Source: JANRKG01 sp033763635 (lineage in GTDB: Bacteria > Cyanobacteriota > Cyanobacteriia > GCF-001939115). From it: 31,447 nt of DNA. The notes under the pieces were generated by a model. It was not told the DNA's origin and searched no databases. It saw only the letters and a list, made by a program, of their open reading frames with translations. Both the position numbers and the translations under genes were made by a program. The stretch covers positions 1 to 31,447 of the forward strand of contig JANRKG010000330.1 of assembly GCA_033763635.1 (NCBI GenBank). Reading direction: 5' to 3'. Positions 23,837 to 31,214 of the stretch are shown here, piece by piece (the stretch's first letter is position 1; each line of letters starts with the position of its first letter).

Positions 23837-24520
23837 TTGCCTACTCGAAAACAATCAAAAGGAGCTTGCACATATTGCGGTAAAGAAATGGCGAAGGGTG
23901 GTATGACTCGTCATCTTGCGACCTGTCCCCAAAGAGGAGAGGCGATCGCCAAAGCAGAACAGGGTAAGGGTACTGCTGAACCCCTCTACCATCTAAGAGT
24001 ACAGGATGCTTACCGGGGCGACTTCTGGCTGAATCTGGAAATGCGAGGCTCCAAAACGCTACAAGATTTGGATACATACCTCCGATCAATCTGGTTGGAA
24101 TGCTGCGGTCACATGAGTCAGTTTTACGGAGGTGGCGCTTTTTCCAACGAGGTCGGGAAGCGTCGTAAAGTCAGCGATGTGTTCGACTATCAGGGTGAAT
24201 TGACTCACGTATACGACTTTGGCACCTCATCGGAAACGACGGTCAAACTCGTGAGCATTCGGGAAGGAAAGCCGTTAACCTCCCGCCCGATCTCGCTCAT
24301 GGCCCGTAACCTGATGCCAGCGCATGAATGCCAGGAATGCCAGAAGCCAGCCACCCATCTCTGTATGGAATGTGTCTATGAGGAAGATAATTCGGGACTC
24401 TTGTGCGATGACCATACAGAAGGCCATCCTCACCACAATTACGGAGACCCCTTGCCCCTGGTCAATTCTCCCCGACTTGGGATGTGTGGTTACAATGGCC
24501 CTGCTGACCCACCCTACTAA
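23837..24520 (+). CDS. pRiA4b ORF-3-like protein with two zinc-binding clusters
   Basis: The central part of this 227-residue protein (about 50-145, YHLRVQDAYRGDFWLNLEMR to YDFGTSSETTVKL) matches the plasmid pRiA4b ORF-3/IS1096 TnpR passenger family. That family is common in bacteria and of unknown function. It is flanked by an N-terminal C2HC-type finger (C11, C14, H26, C30) and a C-terminal treble-clef or B-box-like cluster (C165, C168, C176, C179, C190, H193, H197/H199). The start is TTG, chosen because AAGGAG lies six bases upstream and the first finger needs it. The stop overlaps the stop of the convergent acetyltransferase gene by 4 bases. No transposase is adjacent, so it is not evidence of a live IS. 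Nucleic-acid or protein binding is an inference. Confidence 0.8.
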   Translation: MPTRKQSKGACTYCGKEMAKGGMTRHLATCPQRGEAIAKAEQGKGTAEPLYHLRVQDAYRGDFWLNLEMRGSKTLQDLDTYLRSIWLECCGHMSQFYGGGAFSNEVGKRRKVSDVFDYQGELTHVYDFGTSSETTVKLVSIREGKPLTSRPISLMARNLMPAHECQECQKPATHLCMECVYEEDNSGLLCDDHTEGHPHHNYGDPLPLVNSPRLGMCGYNGPADPPY

Positions 24521-25158
24521 AGGAACGATCCCTCTGCTCGTCGCAACGCCTCTAAATCTGAACCGCAAATCGCCTTTAAGTTGCGTGTAATCTTCTCAAT
24601 ATCCCAATTCCACCACTGGATCTGAAGCAGTTCTTCAATCACCGATTCCTCAAAGCGTTTGCGAATTTCCTTCGCCGGATTGCCCCCCACCACCGAGTAG
24701 GGTGCTACAGAACGGGTTACGACAGAACAGGTGGCAACGATCGCCCCATCTCCTACCTGAACCCCCGGCATGATCGTAGCTCCGTACCCAATCCACACAT
24801 CGTTCCCAATCACCGTATCTCCCTTGTCGGGCCAGCTATCGGGCATCGCAGTTTCCCAACCTTCCCCAAAGACCGGAAAGGGATAGTTGGTAAACCAATC
24901 GGTGCGGTGGTTGCCTCCGTTCATAATGAATTTCACATCCGAGGCGATCGAACAAAATTTTCCAATAATTAGTTTGTCTCCCTGAAAATCGAAGTGATAG
25001 AGAACATTGCGTTCAAAATTTTCGGGATTTTCAAAATCATCGTAATAGGTGTAGTCGCCGACAATAATATTGGGGTTTTGAATGATGTTTTTCAGATACA
25101 CTAACCGCGTTTGACCGGGCATCGGATATCGGGCATCGGGGGAAGGACCGTAAGGCAT
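24517..25158 (-). CDS. Vat-like xenobiotic O-acetyltransferase (hexapeptide repeat)
   Basis: This 213-residue left-handed beta-helix acyltransferase is of the Vat/CatB xenobiotic acetyltransferase family. It aligns by eye with streptogramin A acetyltransferases along its whole length: NIIVGDYTYYDD (30-41), DKLIIGKFCSIASDVKFIMNG with the catalytic-type His84 in NGGNHRTD, GNDVWIGYGATIMPGVQVGDGA, VAPYSVVGGNPAKEIRKRF and a C-terminal QWWNWD. Family members use acetyl-CoA to acetylate hydroxyls of antibiotics or other small molecules. Chromosomal cyanobacterial homologues may have a different natural substrate. The start at ATG 25158 agrees with the YGPSP...PMPG N-terminus seen in Vat proteins. 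It converges with the preceding gene and overlaps its end by 4 bases. Confidence 0.88.
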   Translation of the reverse strand: MPYGPSPDARYPMPGQTRLVYLKNIIQNPNIIVGDYTYYDDFENPENFERNVLYHFDFQGDKLIIGKFCSIASDVKFIMNGGNHRTDWFTNYPFPVFGEGWETAMPDSWPDKGDTVIGNDVWIGYGATIMPGVQVGDGAIVATCSVVTRSVAPYSVVGGNPAKEIRKRFEESVIEELLQIQWWNWDIEKITRNLKAICGSDLEALRRAEGSFL

Positions 25159-25220
25159 GGGCTTGAGTTAAAAAGAACTTGAAAAATTGAGCGTAAACCC
25201 AATGACCGCACACTCACGCA

Positions 25221-27164
25221 ATGCGTAAGAGAAATTTCCTATTTCTGTCCCTTCTGTTGGTGGCGGGAACTTCCTGGGCGGTTGTTACTTCCCGATCGCA
25301 CCCCGTGCCTGATATTACCCGTGATGGGACAGGCTTGGTCCAGGTCCATCCTGCACCGATTGCCTCCGAATTTCGCAATCCCTGGACCCCAGAGATGGAG
25401 CAGGAATTCTGGCAACGGGCGAATGTAGCCCTCCGTCGCTACGCGGGTCGCAACTACGGCAATACCCACAGCGAAAATGAAAAGCGGTCCTACGCGCTGG
25501 CAATGTATGACCTGGTGGGGGGCGATCGGCAAAAAGCCCTGACGTTTCTGCAAAGTCCCGATGTGCAGGAGGCGGACCATGCCCATACGGAGGGGATTGA
25601 CTATTACTATGCGTTCACCTTGAAGGGACAGATTCGCAAGTATTTTCTCTTTGGAGAATGGTTAGACTCGGTCTATCGTCAGCGAATGTTTCGGGGAGCA
25701 AAGCGATGGACAGAGGCTGATCCCAACGGTCGGCCCCACCCCGTTTATGGTTTGGGGGAGGGGACTGGGGTGGATTGGGACATTCGTAGACGGGGGGGAT
25801 GGGTGGATAGCCGGAACACGGATGGGCTGCGGGCTATGCGGGAAGTGGCGATTTACCTGATGGCAGAGGAAACGGGTAATGAAGCGGTTCGACAGTTGTA
25901 TCACCGGAAGTTGCAGGACTATGTTGGGTCGCTCTATCAAATTGGTATGGGGGAATGGGATTCGGAGAATTATCACGGGCACACCCTGACGGCCTACCTC
26001 AACCTGTATGACTTTGCTCAAGAACCAGCGGTCAAGCGGCTTGGCAAGGCTGCGCTGGATTGGTTTATGGCAGCGGGAGCCGTGAAGTATTACCGGGGAG
26101 GTTTTGGCGGACCCACGAAGCGAGACTATGGGGGCGGAAATATGGTGTTTCGCTCCTCAGCGGCTTCCTTGCTATGGCTCTACTTTGGAGATACGCCCCA
26201 ACCCAATCCCTGGCCCGATCGCGAGTCAATTTATGCCCTCACCAGTAGCTACCGTCCTCCTCAGGCAGTGGTCGCCCTGGCCCGCAAACAGTTTGCCAAA
26301 CCTGTAGAACTCTGGAGTGCCAAACCCATCTATGAAAACTGGAAGCCAGGGGGTAGGGATCGGCCTACATACTGGGAAACCACCTTCTTCGGGCATACCT
26401 ATCAGATGGGAAGTGTTGTTTCAGCCTTTGCCGATGGAGATGTGGGGCCGTTCAAACTCATGGCTACGAATCGCCAGCGGGGGATGGATTATTTTGTGGT
26501 GAATACGGGCGATCGCAGCAATTTAATGGGCAAGAAACCGGGGGATCAGATCGGACAGTTTCAAAATCTGCTGTTGTGGCTGCGTCCTGCGGGAATGCCA
26601 TTTCGCTTTCAATGGCCCCGATCGGCCCAAGTAGAAACTGAGAATGGTATCTGGTTTCTAAGGTTCGAGCAAACCTGGCTGGCAATTCGTCCTATCAATC
26701 TGGAAGCGAAGCCTTTTCCTGCTTCCCCTGACAAGGAATGGATCGATCGCTATCCGGAAGAAGTGCAGTTCCAGGCGACCTCAACGGGCAACTCCTACAG
26801 CGGGTTTGCGTTGGAGGTCGGCGAACCCCAATCTGATGGGAACTACCCCCGCTTTAAGCAACGGGTGAAGGCGAATCAAAAAATCGACCTTACAGGTTTA
26901 TCAGAGGGCCGAGTGGAATTGCGAGGTTCTCAGGGTAAGCGGTTGGGATTGATCCACAATGCCCAAAACGAGTTGCCGATCGTCTTGCGAGATGGGATGC
27001 GCCATGATTGGAGGCAGCACCGGGATCTGTATCGAACGATCGGGAGGAGCCAACCCATTTCTCTGGGTTGGAAGCAGGGAACCCTACAGGTTCGGGCTGG
27101 AGGGCAGGTGTTCCAGCAAACCTACCGCCCCAGCAATTTCACTAACCCGATGCCTCCCAGGTAA
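25221..27164 (+). CDS. Large secreted protein, possible polysaccharide-lyase-like fold
   Basis: This 647-residue protein begins with a signal peptide (MRKRNFLFLSLLLVAGTSWA). I cannot name its family. Residues about 60-340 are rich in aromatic helices with the motifs GDRQKALTFLQSPDV, RNTDGLRAMREVAIYLMAEE and DSENYHGHTLTAYLNLYDFA. Residues about 380-640 look like beta-sheet (TYWETTFFGHTYQMGSV, NGIWFLRFEQTWLAIRPI). A helical toroid followed by a beta-sandwich, with an Asn-Tyr-His motif in the helical part, is the plan of heparinase/alginate-lyase type enzymes. That resemblance is inference only. It is divergent from the acetyltransferase gene (62-bp spacer) and its last 43 bases overlap the 3' end of tatC on the other strand. 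Confidence 0.7.
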   Translation: MRKRNFLFLSLLLVAGTSWAVVTSRSHPVPDITRDGTGLVQVHPAPIASEFRNPWTPEMEQEFWQRANVALRRYAGRNYGNTHSENEKRSYALAMYDLVGGDRQKALTFLQSPDVQEADHAHTEGIDYYYAFTLKGQIRKYFLFGEWLDSVYRQRMFRGAKRWTEADPNGRPHPVYGLGEGTGVDWDIRRRGGWVDSRNTDGLRAMREVAIYLMAEETGNEAVRQLYHRKLQDYVGSLYQIGMGEWDSENYHGHTLTAYLNLYDFAQEPAVKRLGKAALDWFMAAGAVKYYRGGFGGPTKRDYGGGNMVFRSSAASLLWLYFGDTPQPNPWPDRESIYALTSSYRPPQAVVALARKQFAKPVELWSAKPIYENWKPGGRDRPTYWETTFFGHTYQMGSVVSAFADGDVGPFKLMATNRQRGMDYFVVNTGDRSNLMGKKPGDQIGQFQNLLLWLRPAGMPFRFQWPRSAQVETENGIWFLRFEQTWLAIRPINLEAKPFPASPDKEWIDRYPEEVQFQATSTGNSYSGFALEVGEPQSDGNYPRFKQRVKANQKIDLTGLSEGRVELRGSQGKRLGLIHNAQNELPIVLRDGMRHDWRQHRDLYRTIGRSQPISLGWKQGTLQVRAGGQVFQQTYRPSNFTNPMPPR

Positions 27165-28045
27165 AGGCCCAACACCGCTCCCGCCAGCAAGCATTGGGTG
27201 AAGGGATCGGTGGATGGGGTGAGAACAGCCCCCAGGACCGCTGCCCCCAGTAATACCAACCGCCATCCTGCCAGCATTTGCTGAGAGGTGACGATCCCCA
27301 GAAACCCCAACAATGCTTGAACGATGGGAATCTGGAACGCCAGCCCGACACTGAACATCAGGAGGAGTACAAATTCAAAGTAGCGATCGATCGACCAGAG
27401 TTGTTCGACCACATCCGCCCCGTAGTTCACAAAGAAATTCAGGGCAGCGGGGATCAGAACCCAGTAGGCAAAGGCCAACCCTCCCGCAAACAGGAAACTG
27501 GAGCCGAAAATCACAGGACCCAGAAATCGCCGTTCTCGGCGGGTTAACCCTGGTAGAACGAATTGAATGATTTGATAAAGCAGGAAGGGACTTGCCAGTA
27601 ACAGGCCGCTGTAAGCCGCTACCTTGAACGAAACGAAGAAGAACTCTCCGGGGGAAAGCTGAAGAAACTTCACTTCGCCAGCGGGTTGCTCCAGGAACTT
27701 GACCAGGGGCTTCACGAACGTAAAACAGGCTGCGATCGAGATCACGACTGCGATCAGAGAGTAGAAAATGCGCTGACGCAATTCCTCTAAGTGATCAAAG
27801 AGGGACATCTCCACGTCATCGAGGGCGATGTCGTTCTCATCAACTTCATCCGTAGCTTCATCTGTATCATCAGAAGCATCATCAGAAGCATCATCAGAAG
27901 CGATATCGTGATAAGCCGACTCTGCTTCTGCCTGTTCTGGCTCGACTGCCCCCTCTGGCGGGTCTACCCCATTACTTGCACCGTTGACTGTCAGTTCCTC
28001 TGAGGGAATGCTTTCTAGTTCCGAAGGAGCCGTCATGAGTTCCAT
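27122..28045 (-). CDS. tatC: Sec-independent protein translocase TatC
   Basis: TatC is the six-helix membrane core of the twin-arginine translocase. It binds RR signal peptides and moves folded proteins across thylakoid or plasma membranes. The family core starts at MSLFDHLEELRQRI (residue 80 on) and shows FLLYQIIQFVLPGLTRRERR, AYWVLIPAALNFFVNYGAD, and the conserved LTPSTDPFTQ near the C-terminus. The first 79 residues form an acidic extension with three in-frame DASD-type repeats. It is longer than the short acidic tail usual in cyanobacterial TatC. ATG 28045 is the first start; ATG 28036 is close behind. No tatA/B gene is adjacent. Its 3' end overlaps the convergent gene by 43 bases. Confidence 0.95.
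   Translation of the reverse strand: MELMTAPSELESIPSEELTVNGASNGVDPPEGAVEPEQAEAESAYHDIASDDASDDASDDTDEATDEVDENDIALDDVEMSLFDHLEELRQRIFYSLIAVVISIAACFTFVKPLVKFLEQPAGEVKFLQLSPGEFFFVSFKVAAYSGLLLASPFLLYQIIQFVLPGLTRRERRFLGPVIFGSSFLFAGGLAFAYWVLIPAALNFFVNYGADVVEQLWSIDRYFEFVLLLMFSVGLAFQIPIVQALLGFLGIVTSQQMLAGWRLVLLGAAVLGAVLTPSTDPFTQCLLAGAVLGLYLGGIGLVKLLGR
27866..27901. repeat. Three tandem 12-bp repeats inside tatC
   Basis: ATCATCAGAAGC occurs three times without spacer. The unit is a multiple of three and stays in frame, encoding the DASDDASD part of the acidic TatC extension (residues about 49-60). Confidence 0.9.
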
Positions 28046-28066
28046 CTACGCTACTAACCTTGAACT

Positions 28067-28072
28067 ATTGTA
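28067..28072 (-). promoter_or_regulatory. Possible -10 element for tatC
   Basis: On the minus strand TACAAT lies 21 bases upstream of the tatC ATG at 28045. No good -35 hexamer stands at the right distance, and the leader would be very short. It is a weak call. Confidence 0.25.
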
Positions 28073-28141
28073 CCTACAGCATCCATTCCTGTTGGAAGTT
28101 TCGGGTTTGCGATCGAAGAAAAGCCCCATTAAAAGCAAAGA

Positions 28142-28167
28142 GAGCCTTGAACATTGACTCAAGGCTC
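28142..28167 (-). terminator. Intrinsic terminator of the GG-peptide gene
   Basis: On the minus strand GAGCCTTGA and TCAAGGCTC form a perfect 9-bp stem with an 8-base loop. It is followed by TCTTTGCTTTT. It starts 55 bases after the peptide gene's stop codon and before the tatC start, so the peptide gene is probably a single-gene transcript. Confidence 0.75.
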
Positions 28168-28222
28168 CCAACTCTTAAAGATACCTACTTTCCTTCAATA
28201 ACTCTGGTAGGCTTGCTTAGAC

Positions 28223-28393
28223 CTAGCCGCCACCACCCTGACAATCATCCGTACCACCCCCGACAACGGCTTCGAGGTCTAGATCCGATAGCTCGGAAGG
28301 TTCACCTTCAACACTATCCGACAGGCGAGCTTCTAGTTTTTGCTTCAGTTCTTCAACCTTCTGCTCCACAACCATTTCTTTTTCGAGTTCCAT
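28223..28393 (-). CDS. Double-glycine leader peptide precursor
   Basis: This 56-codon gene encodes a likely secreted peptide precursor. The start ATG has AGGAG nine bases upstream. Residues 1-33 are acidic and helical (MELEKEMVVEQKVEELKQKL at the start). Residues 35-46 read LSDLDLEAVVGG, which fits the LSxxELExVxGG consensus of leaders cut by C39-peptidase ABC transporters. Cutting after G46 would leave a 10-residue core, GTDDCQGGGG, with one cysteine and a tetraglycine end. A dedicated intrinsic terminator follows. What is seen is the gene, leader motif and terminator; that GG leaders are cleaved on export is family knowledge. Whether the product is a bacteriocin, a modified RiPP or a signalling or biofilm peptide is unknown. 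No C39 transporter or modifying enzyme is visible in the window. Confidence 0.82.
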   Translation of the reverse strand: MELEKEMVVEQKVEELKQKLEARLSDSVEGEPSELSDLDLEAVVGGGTDDCQGGGG

Positions 28394-28445
28394 ATCAATA
28401 CTCTCCTAGAAGTACAAGCTAAAGTCCCAATGCTCAATCTAGTCT

Positions 28446-29060
28446 AATCTACACTTGTGGTCCCAAAAAGAACGGTAACTTCAAGAAATCTTTGAAAGAC
28501 TGGTTTATTGAGAGAAACCCACCGTATTCCCCTCATGACCATAGTGACAACAGAATGACGGAATAAAAGTAGTTTCACTGAAATTGCAGTGAATAGGGAT
28601 GGCAGAGAATAACAGTAATATTATTTCAAATTACTTCAAAATTATTTGAATAGCATTTCAACAACTTCTCCTGATTTCAGCATTAGTTGTCCTGGAAATC
28701 TAGAATTTTATTTTGGATTTTGTTTTGAATGAGTAGGAATCTGAAATCAAGCTCAAGATGTTTTAACTCCAGGCTTTGTCTTCAGTTAAACTTCAAATAA
28801 AAATGAAACTCAATTTATACAGATTTCCTGCTTTAAATCCGGAATAATCTATAAAAGCATTATAAAAATTTATAAAGTATCAAAACACAAATCATTTTGT
28901 ACTGCTTGTTCTATTTTAGAAGTAATTTCCCTCATCGATTCAGATAACTGATTCAATTATCTGAATCAGTTATTTATTGAGGGAATTGTTTCTCATTATT
29001 TTTTATAATTAATTTATTTTTTACTTGTGTTAGATAAGTGTAAGTTATCCGGTCCTTCCC
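28446..29060. other. 615-bp AT-rich divergent intergenic region
   Basis: This region separates the GG-peptide gene (minus) from tpsA (plus). It is markedly AT-rich, rich in TTCAAA/ATTATTT tracts, and contains the large hairpin described at 28925-28987. It should carry both promoters. I found no further short gene with a ribosome binding site on either strand. Confidence 0.5.
28925..28987. promoter_or_regulatory. Nested hairpin with two alternative stems
   Basis: An outer stem TTCCCTCA (28927-28934) / TGAGGGAA (28978-28985) encloses a 12-bp perfect stem ATAACTGATTCA (28944-28955) / TGAATCAGTTAT (28962-28973) with a 6-base loop. A competing 11-bp stem GATTCAGATAA (28937-28947) / TTATCTGAATC (28957-28967) shares the same bases. 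It lies about 75 bases upstream of tpsA and is followed by a T-rich tract. It could be an attenuator, a terminator, or a binding site in DNA. Confidence 0.6.
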
Positions 29061-31214
29061 ATGTCAAGCTATCAACCCCTTTTCCTATTTCTCTCAGCCG
29101 CTTCTTGTGCCTGGTTCGTCATGGGAAGTTCTATGCAGGCCCAAATTGTTGTTGATGGAACGACGCAAACCCTGGTGAATGGCTGTCCGGGGGGAAGATG
29201 CCAGATTCGGGGAAGCAGTATTGTCTCTGATAATCTTTTTCATAGCTTTCATGAATTTTCCGTCCCAGCGGAAGGGGCTGTTTTTGATATCACGGCAACA
29301 CCAACACTTCAAAATATCCTGACCCGTGTGACGGGAAGCCTTCCCTCTCAGATTAATGGAAGGCTCCTGGTTTCTGGTGGAACTGGTGCAACCAACTTAT
29401 TTGTGATCAATCCAAATGGGATTTTCTTCGGTCTCAATGCATTTTTGGATGTGCGCGGGTCTTTTCTTGCCAGTAGTGCCAGTGCGATTCAGTTTGCCGA
29501 CGGGAGTGTGTTCAGTGCAACTAATCCAACTCCTCCCACTCTGACCATGCAGATTCCTACGGGGTTGCAATTCGGTGCAGCGATACCAGGCTCCATCACG
29601 GTCGATCGATCGCAACTCATTGTCCCCAGTAGCGGGTTAACCCGCCAAACCCTGGCTCTGATTGGGGGAGATGTCACCATCATCGGACGACCGACCGACA
29701 TTAATAGTGCTGGGGTCCGGGCACCGGGAGGTCGGGTAGAGTTGGGGAGTGTTGGACCAAATCAAGTCCTGGGGTTGATTCCTACTGATCGGGGCTGGAA
29801 TCTGAACTACTCGAACACTAATGCTTTCCAGGACATTACCCTCACCCAGATAGCCAGAGTTTTGGCGACGAATGGAAGTGTGAATATCCAGGGGGGAAAC
29901 CTGAGCGTCCTGGAAGGGTCGAGTGTTTTTGCAAACAGCATTGTCCCGAATAACACAACTCCATCTGCCCAGCCAGGAGAAAGTATCACAGTTACGACAA
30001 CGGATTCTGTGCGTTTAAGTGGCTTTGGAGGTACATCGTTATCGGGGTTATTTGCAAATCGTTTTGCAGATACATCGGCAAATATTGCGATTACCACCCG
30101 TCAACTCATCGTTGAAAATGGGGCTGCCGTTCGCACACAAAACTCCGATCGCGACTCTGGTGGGACGATTACCTTAAACGTTGATCGCTTTACATTACAA
30201 AATGCCAGTATTTCAGCGACCACCTTCTCCCAGGGGAATGCCGGAAATCTGATCATCAACGCGACGGAGGAGATTACCGTCAGTGGGGCGGCGACCACCC
30301 CAACGGGATTTGATCTGGGAGGTATCTTTTCCCGATCGACTTCATCGAATCCGGCAGCAGTCCTGGGATCGGCAGGAAATGTGACGATTACGACTCCCAA
30401 ACTAACGCTCCAGAGTGGAGCCTTGATTTCCGTTGCCAGTCAGAGTAATACAAATGTTGCTGGAAACGTGACGATCAACGCCCCCACGATTTTGCTCAAT
30501 CAAGCCTCTATCCGGGCGGATAGTCGCGCGGGACAGGGAAACGTGACTCTTAACAGCCAGGATATACGCTTGCGAGATAACAGCCAGATCAGTACCAATG
30601 CAACAGGGACAGCAGAAGGAGGGAATATTACAATTGCGACAAATACCCTGCTTGCCTTAGAGAACAGTGATATCACTGCGAATTCTCAAGAAAGTTTTGG
30701 GGGACGGGTGAGTATTCGCGCCCAGGCCATCTTTGGAACTGCATTTCGGCCCCAACTAACCCCTGAAAGTGACATCACAGCGACCTCAGCGCTCGGCCCC
30801 CAATTTAGTGGAACGGTGACAATTCAAACCCCTGATGTTGATCCCAGTAGCGGCCTGGTAGACCTGGAACCCCAGGTGCTTGACATTGCTGGACTCGTTG
30901 CCCAAAGTTGCTCTACAGGAGGGCAACGGGCTACCAGCGAATTCACGATTGTTGGGCGGGGAGGGCTTCCCACCCAACCCACCGATCCCTTAACAGGAGA
31001 CACAATTCTCACGGATCTCGGTAAACCCGTCTCGAATAGAGGTAGGATGGGTCCGGTTGGGGTGTCAACGGAAACACCGCAGCCAGAAGCTCCGATCGTT
31101 CAAGCCCAGGGATGGGTGGTCAATGCTCAAGGAAAGGTAGTTCTCGTGGCCCAGGCTCCCAATGTAGCTCTCCAAGGTTCCTGGTTAAGTTCGACGGGTT
31201 GCAATGCATTTTAG
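29061..31214 (+). CDS. Two-partner secretion exoprotein (TpsA, filamentous haemagglutinin N-terminal domain)
   Basis: This 717-residue protein has a signal peptide (about 1-28, ending near SMQAQ) and a TPS/FHA N-terminal domain (about 29-175). The domain carries the signatures NLFHSFHEFSVPAEGAVFD and NLFVINPNGIFFGLNAFLDV, the latter containing the NPNG motif. The middle is a repetitive right-handed beta-helix with N/S/T-rich strands (VTITTPKLTLQSGALISVAS). Near the C-terminus are the cyanobacterial AQSCSTGGQRATSEFTIVGR segment and a GWVVNAQGKVVLVAQAPN tail with a final Cys. It is secreted through the outer membrane by a TpsB partner, whose gene starts 11 bases before this stop. It is short for a TpsA adhesin. 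The target is unknown. Confidence 0.93.
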   Translation: MSSYQPLFLFLSAASCAWFVMGSSMQAQIVVDGTTQTLVNGCPGGRCQIRGSSIVSDNLFHSFHEFSVPAEGAVFDITATPTLQNILTRVTGSLPSQINGRLLVSGGTGATNLFVINPNGIFFGLNAFLDVRGSFLASSASAIQFADGSVFSATNPTPPTLTMQIPTGLQFGAAIPGSITVDRSQLIVPSSGLTRQTLALIGGDVTIIGRPTDINSAGVRAPGGRVELGSVGPNQVLGLIPTDRGWNLNYSNTNAFQDITLTQIARVLATNGSVNIQGGNLSVLEGSSVFANSIVPNNTTPSAQPGESITVTTTDSVRLSGFGGTSLSGLFANRFADTSANIAITTRQLIVENGAAVRTQNSDRDSGGTITLNVDRFTLQNASISATTFSQGNAGNLIINATEEITVSGAATTPTGFDLGGIFSRSTSSNPAAVLGSAGNVTITTPKLTLQSGALISVASQSNTNVAGNVTINAPTILLNQASIRADSRAGQGNVTLNSQDIRLRDNSQISTNATGTAEGGNITIATNTLLALENSDITANSQESFGGRVSIRAQAIFGTAFRPQLTPESDITATSALGPQFSGTVTIQTPDVDPSSGLVDLEPQVLDIAGLVAQSCSTGGQRATSEFTIVGRGGLPTQPTDPLTGDTILTDLGKPVSNRGRMGPVGVSTETPQPEAPIVQAQGWVVNAQGKVVLVAQAPNVALQGSWLSSTGCNAF

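Noticed and set aside
23660..23854. 65-residue upstream extension of the DUF1400 hydrolase
   Set aside because: It would place the signal peptide far inside the protein and overlap the divergent gene's start; the ATG at 23659 gives a normal secreted architecture.
23837..24520. Possible insertion sequence because of the IS1096-type passenger family name
   Set aside because: There is no transposase, no terminal inverted repeats and no target duplication around it; the family is widespread outside IS elements.
28060..28422. 120-codon plus-strand frame opposite the GG-peptide gene
   Set aside because: It is antisense to the peptide gene and its terminator, has no ribosome binding site, and its composition is that of a shadow frame.
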